Source: Prevotella sp. CAG:891 (GTDB lineage Bacteria > Bacteroidota > Bacteroidia > Bacteroidales > Bacteroidaceae). From it: 15,363 nt of DNA. This document shows, one piece after another, positions 1 through 6,227 of this stretch. The notes under the pieces were generated by a model that saw only the letters and a list, made by a program, of their open reading frames with translations, was not told where the DNA came from and did not search any database. The position numbers and the translations under genes are program-made. The DNA lies in the NCBI GenBank assembly GCA_000437675.1, contig FR901810.1, positions 73,802 through 89,164 on the forward strand. Reading direction: 5' to 3'. Each line of letters opens with the position of its first letter. The stretch's first letter is position 1.

Positions 1-162
1 ACTTAATCATAACCCTTTAAGCGCAAAGCGGGAAATGTAAGGCTGCACAGCGAAATTTCAGTATTCCGCTCATGCTCCTTGCATTTCCTGCTCTGCTGTG
101 TTTTAATCAGGCGTTTCAAAATAAGTAGAAATGCCCAGTCGTAATCATTAACTAAACTTCGC

Positions 163-1050
163 ATGAAACAATTCGTACGTATATTCCTCGCCCTGTTTAT
201 TACCTCGAGCGTGGGATTCGCCATCGTGTCGTGCAACGGCGACAAACAAAAATTGGCCGATAAAGAAAAAGAACTCCAGGAACTCCGCCAGCTTGCCGAA
301 CTCGACAAACGCGAAATGGAAAACCAGTATGCCGAGTTTGCCAGCCAGTATGGCGAACTGAAAAAGAGCGTCAAAGACGATTCGCTCATTACCCGGCTTA
401 ACGAAGAGCAGGCACGCGCTGAGGCTTTGCTCAAAGAACTGAAAAATACGAAAGCCAACAGCTCGGCCGAAATTCTGCGTCTGAAAAAAGAACTGGCCAC
501 CGTGCGCGCCGTGCTTCGCGACTACATCCGCCAGGTCGATTCGTTGCAGCAGCTGAATCAGGCCCTCATTGGCGAACGCGACCAGGCTTTGGCACAGGCA
601 GCCCGTACGCAGGTGGAGAATACTAACATTCAGGAGCGCAACACGAAGCTCAACGAAAAGGTGGCCATCGCCGCACAGCTCAATGCCACGGGTGTGAACA
701 TTTCACCCCTCAAGAAAAACGGTAAAACTGCACGCAAGAGCAAAGACATTGTTCGCTTTGCCGTTACGTTTACCATTACCCGCAATGTAACCGCCTCGGC
801 AGGCAACCGCACCGTGTATGTACGTTTGCTCAAGCCCAACCAGCAGGTGGCCGGACAGGTGGGTAACTTCCAGTACGAAAACCGCTCTATCGGCTACTCA
901 GCAGCCAAAACTGTGGAGTACAACGGACAGGAAACCCACGTAACCGTGTACGTGCCCATTTCTGAATACCTCAGTGCCGGAAATTATTCGGCCTATATCT
1001 TTGCTGACGGTCAGATGATTGGTTCAGGCAGTCTGCAAATGAACAAATAA
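163..1050 (+). CDS. Coiled-coil lipoprotein of unknown function
   Basis: The predicted product has 295 residues. It opens with a lipoprotein-type signal: basic MKQFVR, a hydrophobic stretch, then IVSC with the candidate lipidated cysteine at residue 24, followed by NGDKQ. Residues 27 to about 165 are rich in Glu, Lys, Gln, Leu and Ala with heptad-like spacing (for example KEKELQELRQLAELDKREMEN), which suggests a long coiled coil. Residues about 185-295 look like a separate beta-rich domain ending in a 'GNYSAYIFADGQMIGSGSL' strand pattern, as in ligand- or wall-facing domains of Bacteroidota lipoproteins. I do not recognise a named family. The ATG at 163 is chosen because it gives the signal peptide. 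The gene stands alone: no TAnnTTTG promoter is visible in the 162 bases before it, and a GC-rich hairpin follows. A role as a periplasmic or outer-membrane scaffold is only a guess from the architecture. Confidence 0.85.
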   Translation: MKQFVRIFLALFITSSVGFAIVSCNGDKQKLADKEKELQELRQLAELDKREMENQYAEFASQYGELKKSVKDDSLITRLNEEQARAEALLKELKNTKANSSAEILRLKKELATVRAVLRDYIRQVDSLQQLNQALIGERDQALAQAARTQVENTNIQERNTKLNEKVAIAAQLNATGVNISPLKKNGKTARKSKDIVRFAVTFTITRNVTASAGNRTVYVRLLKPNQQVAGQVGNFQYENRSIGYSAAKTVEYNGQETHVTVYVPISEYLSAGNYSAYIFADGQMIGSGSLQMNK

Positions 1051-1123
1051 TTGGGTACACCCGGTTATGAATCAGGAAATAAGCATAGGCAACCCTACTG
1101 TTTGCCAAGATGTACGATAAAAC

Positions 1124-1162
1124 TGCGCCCGCATGTTCGGAACCTACCGACGTGCGGGCGCA
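1124..1162 (+). terminator. Hairpin, probable terminator of the lipoprotein gene
   Basis: A perfect 10-bp GC-rich inverted repeat, TGCGCCCGCA (1124-1133) and TGCGGGCGCA (1153-1162), encloses 19 bases, part of which can pair further (CGG 1138-1140 with CCG 1147-1149). It lies 73 bases after the stop at 1050. No T-run follows, so it is not a classic intrinsic terminator. It may instead be a 3'-end stabilising structure. Confidence 0.5.
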
Positions 1163-1444
1163 TTGCATGACATCAGTGCGTCAGAGCCAAGAAATTGCCC
1201 CTAAAATTAGCCACAGTGTAACAGAAATGAGATATTGAAGAACAAAAGCCACATAAAGTGCCGCACAAGCATAAAAAACAGTAGGAGTATTTGGCTAAAT
1301 AAGATGAACTTTTTAAATTTGCGCACAAAATAAAACGTAAGTAAGGTGAAGCACATAGCAAAAAGTATCGGATAAATAGCGAATTGCTTGAAAATATCAG
1401 CAAAAAGCACCACTAAAAATGCGGTAAATACCAATTAAAATCCT

Positions 1445-1452
1445 TATCTTTG
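1445..1452 (+). promoter_or_regulatory. Promoter -7 element for the exbB operon
   Basis: TATCTTTG matches the Bacteroidota -7 consensus TAnnTTTG exactly. The -33 region is weak (AATG at 1418-1421, 23 bases upstream). Transcription would begin near 1457 and give a leader of about 140 nt before the exbB ATG at 1599. The consensus is established for Bacteroides; its use here is inferred. Confidence 0.6.
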
Positions 1453-1598
1453 CCTTGAAAAAGTCAGAGGTTGCAAAGCGTATTTAGCAATCGGGCTGTA
1501 ATGAAAGGAAAGTAAAATGCATTCCATACTTACGGATTAACGAATAAATATCTGAAAATCAATAATTTACTTTTTTACAACCAATTAATCTTTACAAC

Positions 1599-2471
1599 AT
1601 GGCAACTACAAATGCTACTGCACCCAAGGGTGCGCCCAAGAAACAATCTCAGGGTTTCACCGGCATTAAGTCTGGTCTTTCTGTTATTATTGTCTGCGCA
1701 TTAATCGCAGAAGCTATCTACGTGTTCGGTTTCGGTCACATGAGCAACTTTAAGGGAGCTGAAGGTGCATCTGCAATGTTCTCTTTCTTCTTAGGTGCTG
1801 ATGAGTCTTACGAACCCGCCAACTTGATGGGTACCGTTTACAAAGGTGGTTTCGTAGTGCCTATCATCTGGACGCTTTTGATCACCGTAGTAGCTCTTTC
1901 AATCGAGCGTTTCTTCGCTATCCGCAACGCTTACGGCCGTACCAGCCTCACTAAGTTCGTTGCCGACATCAAGTCAGCTCTCAAGAACAACGATATGGCT
2001 AAGGCTCAGCAGCTCTGCGACAAGCAGCGCGGTTCTGTTGCTAACGTAGTAGGTGCTACTTTGAGAAAGTACAAAGAAATGGAAGAAAACACTGTCCTCA
2101 CGAAGGAACAGAAGATTCTTTCAATCCAGAAGGAACTCGAAGAAGCAACTGCTCTCGAAATGCCTATGATGCAGGAAAACCTTCCTATCATCGGTACTAT
2201 CGTAACCCTCGGTACTTTGGCCGGTCTGTTCGGTACAGTGCTCGGTATGATCAAGTCGTTCTCGGCAATGGCTAGCGGTGATGGTGGTGCTGACTCTTCA
2301 GCTCTGTCAACCGGTATTTCTGAGGCACTTGTAAATACGGCTTCTGGTATCGCAACCGGTGCACTCGCCGTTATTTCTTACAACTACTACACTAACAAGA
2401 TTGACCGTCTTACCTTCTCTCTCGACGAAGTAGGTTTCACTATCGTAGAAACTTTCTCTGCAACTCACTAA
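1599..2471 (+). CDS. exbB: ExbB/TolQ-family proton channel subunit
   Basis: This is the inner-membrane ExbB subunit of the Ton motor. With ExbD it forms the proton channel that energises TonB. The 290-residue product has hydrophobic segments at about 26-45, 83-103, 193-218 and 240-263. The family core is visible as LPIIGTIVTLGTLAGLFGTVLGM (residues 195-217) followed by SEALVNTASGIATGALAV (241-258), the conserved MotA/TolQ/ExbB channel helices. The polar stretch 104-190 is the expected cytoplasmic domain. The extra N-terminal helix and Ala/Lys-rich leader make it longer than E. coli ExbB (244 residues). The ATG at 1599 is the natural start, preceded by an A/T-rich leader with no Shine-Dalgarno sequence. 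It is the first gene of a close-packed operon with two exbD genes and tonB, which rules out a TolQ or MotA reading. Confidence 0.95.
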   Translation: MATTNATAPKGAPKKQSQGFTGIKSGLSVIIVCALIAEAIYVFGFGHMSNFKGAEGASAMFSFFLGADESYEPANLMGTVYKGGFVVPIIWTLLITVVALSIERFFAIRNAYGRTSLTKFVADIKSALKNNDMAKAQQLCDKQRGSVANVVGATLRKYKEMEENTVLTKEQKILSIQKELEEATALEMPMMQENLPIIGTIVTLGTLAGLFGTVLGMIKSFSAMASGDGGADSSALSTGISEALVNTASGIATGALAVISYNYYTNKIDRLTFSLDEVGFTIVETFSATH

Positions 2472-2499
2472 TAAGCATATAAAATAAGGTATTTAAGAC

Positions 2500-3108
2500 A
2501 TGGGACGTTTTAAAATTACAAAACAAGATACGTTCATAGACATGACGCCTATGAGCGATGTCATGGTCCTGCTGCTTACCTTCTTTATGCTTACTGCAAC
2601 ATTTGTCAAAGAAGAACCCATCAAGGTAAATACTCCCGGATCAATTTCGGAAGTGAAAATCCCCGCAAACAACCTGCTGACCATCTTCGTTGAAAAGAAT
2701 GGCAAGGTGTTTATGACCATGGACTCACCCGAAGGGCTGCGCAAACTCGCCAAGGCGATGAACGAAGCCGGTAAACTGAGTCTCAGTGATGGTGAAGTGG
2801 AAGCCTTTTCTCAAGCTCCGACTTTCGGAACCCCGCTCAACGTAATGAAGAGCTGGTTGGCTTCGGATGTGAAGAACGAACTCCTTACAAAGAGTAAAGA
2901 AGCAGGCATTCCTTGTGACAGCATAAACAATGAGCTGAAGACTTGGGTAAGTACAGCACGCGAAGCGTGTGGCGAAGGTATGAATATTGCCATCAAGGCC
3001 GATAAATCTACTTCCTACGCCGTAATTAAAAGAGTAATGGATTCACTGCGCGAAGTGGATGAGAACCGTTATAATCTCATCACCGCACTTAAAGGCGTAG
3101 ATGATTAA
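2500..3108 (+). CDS. exbD: ExbD/TolR-family Ton motor subunit (first copy)
   Basis: ExbD subunit of the TonB energising complex: a single-pass inner-membrane protein with a periplasmic domain. The 202-residue product has a short cytoplasmic N-terminus, then DMTPMSDVMVLLLTFFML, the family signature; Asp20 in the membrane segment is the proton-carrying residue equivalent to E. coli ExbD Asp25. The periplasmic part (about 40-202) is longer than in E. coli ExbD (141 residues in all) and ends in a typical IKADKSTSYAVIKRVMDSLREV stretch. The gene starts 28 bases after the exbB stop and ends 11 bases before the second exbD, so the three are almost certainly co-transcribed. The paired exbD genes are clearly different in sequence, not a recent duplication, which is usual in Bacteroidota. 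Confidence 0.95.
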   Translation: MGRFKITKQDTFIDMTPMSDVMVLLLTFFMLTATFVKEEPIKVNTPGSISEVKIPANNLLTIFVEKNGKVFMTMDSPEGLRKLAKAMNEAGKLSLSDGEVEAFSQAPTFGTPLNVMKSWLASDVKNELLTKSKEAGIPCDSINNELKTWVSTAREACGEGMNIAIKADKSTSYAVIKRVMDSLREVDENRYNLITALKGVDD

Positions 3109-3119
3109 ATTTGAACATT

Positions 3120-3764
3120 ATGGCAAAAAAAGGTGGAAGTAAACAAAAGAAAATGAACTCACGCGTGGACTTCACGCCGATGGTGGATATGATCATGCTT
3201 CTCGTGACGTTCTTTATGCTTTGTACGACGCTGCTTAAACCGCAGACCATGCAAATCAATATGCCTTCGGATAAGGAGGACATTAAAGACGAAAACAGAA
3301 GCCAAATCGCTGCCTCTAAGGCAATTACCATCCTCATCGACGAGAATAACACGATTTACTACTTTAAGGGTAAACCCGACGGTGGTACCGACATCCCCGA
3401 TGAAGGTAAGCTCTTCAAATCAGCATACGGAAAGAATGGTATTCGCAAGGTGCTCCTTGAATCGAACCCCCAGGCTCTCCGCGAAGTTGAAAAGCTTAAG
3501 GCTGAGTTCGCTAAGAAGAGAACATCTAATGTACAGGAAGAACAAAAGCTGAAGAATGATTATAAGGAACGCCTTAACAAAATCAAGAATGCCGAATATA
3601 CTCCGAACGTGATTATCAAGGCTTCTGATAAGGCTACTTATGACAACCTCATCCAAGTTCTCGATGAAATGCAGATTTGCAGCATTGGACGTTATGTGAT
3701 TGATAAGTTCGCTGATGGCGACAAAGCCAAAATTGAGGCTTTGAAAAATGGCACGGCGCAGTAA
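3120..3764 (+). CDS. exbD: ExbD/TolR-family Ton motor subunit (second copy)
   Basis: Second ExbD-family subunit, 214 residues from the ATG at 3120. An in-frame TTG at 3111 lies only 2 bases past the previous stop and is less likely as the start. The basic N-terminus (MAKKGGSKQKK) leads to VDFTPMVDMIMLLVTFFML, with the conserved membrane Asp at residue 23. The periplasmic portion is long and contains a Lys/Glu-rich, coiled-coil-like insert at about 115-165 that the first copy lacks. It is followed by the family's C-terminal IIKASDKATYDNLIQVLDEMQ region. Two unlike ExbD chains may form a heterodimer beside the ExbB pentamer, but that is inferred from gene pairing. It sits between exbD copy 1 (11-base gap) and tonB (26-base gap). 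Confidence 0.94.
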   Translation: MAKKGGSKQKKMNSRVDFTPMVDMIMLLVTFFMLCTTLLKPQTMQINMPSDKEDIKDENRSQIAASKAITILIDENNTIYYFKGKPDGGTDIPDEGKLFKSAYGKNGIRKVLLESNPQALREVEKLKAEFAKKRTSNVQEEQKLKNDYKERLNKIKNAEYTPNVIIKASDKATYDNLIQVLDEMQICSIGRYVIDKFADGDKAKIEALKNGTAQ

Positions 3765-3790
3765 TAACTATAAGTGAAGTATAAACTAAT

Positions 3791-4648
3791 ATGTCTAAAG
3801 TAGATTTGGCATCACAGGCGTGGTGCGACATGGTATTCGAAGGACGTAATAAAGAGTACGGAGCTTATCGTCATCGCGCTAACAAGGGTAAATTCCAACT
3901 CCGTGCCATTATTATCGTTGTCATTGCCATTATCGCTATCGTTGCCTTTATCTTCGCTAAGTCGGCTGTTGAAGCCGCTATCGAGAAGAATAAAGACTTG
4001 GCTGGCGAAACGGTAACTGAAATCCAGGAACTCAAGAAAGAAGAACCTAAAAAGGAAGTCAAGAAGCAAGAACCCAAACTCGAATACGAAAAACCCATCC
4101 AAAAGGTGGCCGTTAAGTCGTCTATCCAGTTTACTGTTCCTAAAATCGTCGACGACGCTAATGTCGACCACTCTAAGGAACTGAAAACGCAGGATGAGTT
4201 GACGAAGAGTAAGTTCGCTATCGCTTCGCAAGACTACGTGAACGAAACCGGTGGTACCGGTATCAACATCGACGACTTGAAGGAAAACCAGCAGGCCGGC
4301 GGTACTACGGTTCCTCCCAAGGAACCCGAAGTGGTTGATAACGCCATCGTTGAAGTTCCCGCTACCTATCCCGGTGGTGAAGAAGCTCTTCTGGCATTCG
4401 TGTCGAAGAACCTCGTTTATCCTGCCATCGCTCAGGAACAGGAACTCCAGGGTACTGTAGTACTCCGTTTCAAGGTTGACGTTGACGGTTCGGTAAGCGC
4501 TGTGAAGATCGAGAAATCGCTCTCTCGCGAGTGCGATGAAGCTGCTGCCGCTGTGGTACGCAAACTCCGTCGTTTCGTTCCCGCCAAACAGCAGGGTCAC
4601 CCTGTTCCCGTTTGGTTCCGTCTTCCCATCCGCTTCAGAATTCAGTAA
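3791..4648 (+). CDS. tonB: TonB energy-transducing protein
   Basis: TonB spans the periplasm and passes proton-motive-force energy from ExbBD to TonB-dependent outer-membrane receptors such as SusC-type transporters. The product has 285 residues. The N-terminus carries the Bacteroidota-specific motif WCDMVFEGRNKEYGAYRHR (residues 11-29). A single membrane helix at about 39-56 follows. A Lys/Glu/Pro-rich linker (about 80-110, EEPKKEVKKQEPK) bridges the periplasm. The C-terminal TonB domain (about 193-285) begins YPGGEEALLAFVSKNLVYP and contains QGTVVLRFKVDVDGSVSAVKIEKSL, the hallmark of the TonB_C family. It is the last gene of the exbB operon; a strong hairpin terminator begins 29 bases after the stop. 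The ATG at 3791 is supported by the conserved N-terminal motif. Confidence 0.96.
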   Translation: MSKVDLASQAWCDMVFEGRNKEYGAYRHRANKGKFQLRAIIIVVIAIIAIVAFIFAKSAVEAAIEKNKDLAGETVTEIQELKKEEPKKEVKKQEPKLEYEKPIQKVAVKSSIQFTVPKIVDDANVDHSKELKTQDELTKSKFAIASQDYVNETGGTGINIDDLKENQQAGGTTVPPKEPEVVDNAIVEVPATYPGGEEALLAFVSKNLVYPAIAQEQELQGTVVLRFKVDVDGSVSAVKIEKSLSRECDEAAAAVVRKLRRFVPAKQQGHPVPVWFRLPIRFRIQ

Positions 4649-4677
4649 TCTATCGAACGATTATACTTAATTACTTT

Positions 4678-4714
4678 ACGGGCAATAAAGGCTTCGGCTT
4701 TTATTGCCCGTTTT
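4678..4714 (+). terminator. Intrinsic terminator of the exbB-exbD-exbD-tonB operon
   Basis: A 15-pair stem (ACGGGCAATAAAGGC, 4678-4692, with its complement 4697-4711, one G-T pair) is closed by a UUCG tetraloop on a C-G pair and followed by TTTT. This very stable hairpin separates the Ton operon from the phosphate-binding lipoprotein gene. Confidence 0.92.
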
Positions 4715-4715
4715 G

Positions 4716-4748
4716 TTGCTTGTTATTATCGGAGTTTTTATAACTTTG
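4716..4748 (+). promoter_or_regulatory. Promoter of the PstS-like gene
   Basis: TAACTTTG at 4741-4748 matches the TAnnTTTG -7 consensus. TTG at 4716-4718 (22-base spacer) or 4720-4722 (18-base spacer) could serve as the -33 element. It lies directly after the tonB terminator, about 75 bases before the start codon, so the downstream gene can be expressed independently of the Ton operon. Confidence 0.65.
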
Positions 4749-4823
4749 CAAAAGCGAAGATAGATTTCAATAAAGTATTCTATCACTTCAACTTTAGTCA
4801 ATCCTGTATAAATAACTATTGTG

Positions 4824-5777
4824 ATGAAGAAAAATTATTTTTCGTTAGCAGCCACTTTACTATGCAGTTTGCTGTTTGTGGCATGCGGCAATCAAAAGCC
4901 CAAATCGAACTGGATGGCCGATGACGATGTACGCGTTGCCATCGACGAAACTTTCCAGCCCATCATGGATAATTTGGTGCAAACCTTTGGCATGGCCAAT
5001 GTCGAAGCTAACATGAAACCCGTGTATGTTAGCGAGGATTCAGCCCTGCGCATGCTCGTGAACGACAGTATCCGCTGCTGTATCGCAACGCGCAAACTCA
5101 GCGATCGCGAAAAAACTGTGGTCAAGGGACATAACCTGGGTTTGAAGCAGGCACTTATTGCCACCGATGCCATTGCACTCATCGTTAACAAGGAAAATAC
5201 GGATTCGCTCATCAGCCTCGAAGAAATCAAAGGCATTGTCAGCGGAAAAATTACCCGTTGGGAACAGCTGAAGCACCACACGCGCAGCGGTGAACTCAAG
5301 CTCCTTTTCGATAATTCAGGTTCAAGCACCGTGCGTTTCATGAAAGACTCCCTTTGCGGTGGCAAGGATATTCAGGGTAATGTCTACGCGTCGGAGGGTA
5401 AAACCAATGAGTCGGTTATCGAAATGGTGAAAGCTGACCCTACGATTATTGGTGTAATCGGTACCAACTGGCTTAAAGGCAATTCGGAAACCGCCCTTGC
5501 CGATTTTAGCAAACTCGATATCAACGTGATGCGTGTGTCGCGTAACCCCGATACCTATGCCAAGTACGTTCGCCCGTATCAATATTACATTGCCACTGGC
5601 GACTATCCCTTGCTGCGTTCCGTGTACATCATCACTACCGACCCCCGTACCCAGTCGCTCGTACGCAACTTCTTCTTCTTTGCCAAAGGACAGAAAGGAC
5701 AGACCATCATTTGCAACAATTCGCAGTTGCTGCCCATTACTCCCGTACAGGTAAAGAAGGTGGATGTCAACGAGTAA
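4824..5777 (+). CDS. PstS-like phosphate-binding lipoprotein
   Basis: Solute-binding protein of the PstS type (PBP-like domain), predicted to sit on the membrane facing the periplasm. The product has 317 residues from the ATG at 4824; the GTG at 4821 is possible but needless. The signal ends LLFVAC, with the candidate lipidated Cys at residue 21. Family features visible are VAIDETFQPIMD near the start, the hinge region ALIATDAIALIVNKENTDSLISLEEIKGIVSGKITRWEQL, and LFDNSGSSTVRFMKDSL, the anion-binding loop of PstS proteins. Residues up to QYYIATGDYPLLRSVYI also match the family's late core. No pstC, pstA or pstB is nearby, so it may act as a phosphate sensor or scavenger outside an ABC transporter, perhaps with the Ton system beside it; that role is inferred. 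Its last 15 codons and stop lie in the first unit of a 55-bp tandem repeat. Confidence 0.88.
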   Translation: MKKNYFSLAATLLCSLLFVACGNQKPKSNWMADDDVRVAIDETFQPIMDNLVQTFGMANVEANMKPVYVSEDSALRMLVNDSIRCCIATRKLSDREKTVVKGHNLGLKQALIATDAIALIVNKENTDSLISLEEIKGIVSGKITRWEQLKHHTRSGELKLLFDNSGSSTVRFMKDSLCGGKDIQGNVYASEGKTNESVIEMVKADPTIIGVIGTNWLKGNSETALADFSKLDINVMRVSRNPDTYAKYVRPYQYYIATGDYPLLRSVYIITTDPRTQSLVRNFFFFAKGQKGQTIICNNSQLLPITPVQVKKVDVNE

Positions 5778-5895
5778 GCACCTGATGCCCATCACTCCCT
5801 TACAGGTAAAGAAGGTGGATGTCAACGAGAAAGCACCTGCTGCCCATCACTCCCGTACAGGTAAAGAAGGTAGATGTCAACGAGTAAGCACCTGA
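5731..5895 (+). repeat. Three-copy 55-bp tandem repeat across the stop codon
   Basis: Units lie at 5731-5785, 5786-5840 and 5841-5895, each containing TACAGGTAAAGAAGGT and ATGTCAACGAG. Copy 1 encodes the end of the PstS-like protein (ITPVQVKKVDVNE) and its TAA. Copy 2 differs from copy 1 at four positions, including TAA changed to AAA; copy 3 differs from copy 1 at only two. Because 55 is not a multiple of three, the copies are in different frames and copies 2 and 3 are 3' untranslated. It looks like slippage or unequal exchange at the gene end. Confidence 0.93.
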
Positions 5896-6079
5896 TGCGT
5901 TCCGTATGCACAGCGTTTCGAAGTAGGGTAGAAGTTACACAATGCTTCGCCCAATTTCATGTCGGTGCATCTGCCAAATTCGCCTGAAATGCAGCAATTT
6001 TGTCATCAAAATGCCACAAATTCATTTGTATTTACCAAATTGCCCGACGTTGTGCGCATTTTTGCAAATAAATAATCGA

Positions 6080-6116
6080 TTTTGCTGCGCAAAGTCTTGA
6101 TAAATTGTTATATTTG
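6080..6116 (+). promoter_or_regulatory. Promoter of the secreted TPR gene
   Basis: TATATTTG at 6109-6116 is an exact TAnnTTTG -7 element. TTTTG at 6080-6084 may be the -33 element, though its 24-base spacer is longer than the usual 19-21. Transcription would start near 6121 and leave a leader of about 105 nt. Confidence 0.65.
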
Positions 6117-6125
6117 CAAACAAAT

Positions 6126-6148
6126 TGTCGGAAACTAAGCGTCCGACA
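6126..6148 (+). promoter_or_regulatory. Stem-loop at the 5' end of the TPR gene leader
   Basis: Perfect 7-bp inverted repeat TGTCGGA (6126-6132) and TCCGACA (6142-6148) with a 9-base loop. It lies within a few bases of the predicted transcription start, where a stem can protect mRNA from 5'-end decay. The stem is seen; the function is inferred. Confidence 0.45.
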
Positions 6149-6227
6149 GTGCAGGGACAAAATTCAGAGAGGATAAGCATCCTCGGTAGACATTACATCT
6201 CCAATAACGAACACAACCAAAACAGAT

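Larger units (their letters stand above)
1051..1598. other. AT-rich intergenic region before exbB
   Basis: This 548-base gap holds a GC-rich hairpin (1124-1162) and a TATCTTTG promoter element (1445-1452). The remaining roughly 140 bases would be the exbB leader. On the minus strand there is a very hydrophobic open frame at 1207-1434 with a TTG start, treated as doubtful. The leader has only a weak six-pair stem near 1469-1491 and no recognised riboswitch. Confidence 0.6.
5778..6227. other. Intergenic region between the PstS-like and TPR genes
   Basis: Copies 2 and 3 of the 55-bp repeat fill 5786-5895. Bases 5896-6080 hold no coding frame and no convincing terminator; only a weak 5-bp stem, TGCAT/ATGCA (5966-5970 and 5989-5993), is seen. 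The rest carries the TPR gene promoter (6109-6116) and a leader with a stem-loop (6126-6148). Confidence 0.6.

Noticed and set aside
151..165. Possible -7 box (AAACTTCG) before the first gene
   Set aside because: It matches only six of eight consensus bases and touches the start codon, leaving no room for a leader.
3..500. Minus-strand Ser/Leu-rich open frame at the window start
   Set aside because: It is opposite the coiled-coil lipoprotein gene; the Ser/Phe/Leu richness is the reverse of Glu/Lys codons.
3812..4600. Long minus-strand open frame of 262 codons
   Set aside because: It lies fully opposite tonB, whose family motifs are unmistakable; the reverse frame is low-complexity Phe/Leu/Val/Ser/Asp caused by tonB codon use.
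5731..5895. CRISPR-like array
   Set aside because: The 55-bp units are contiguous and nearly identical throughout, with no unique spacers and no cas genes; it is a plain tandem duplication.
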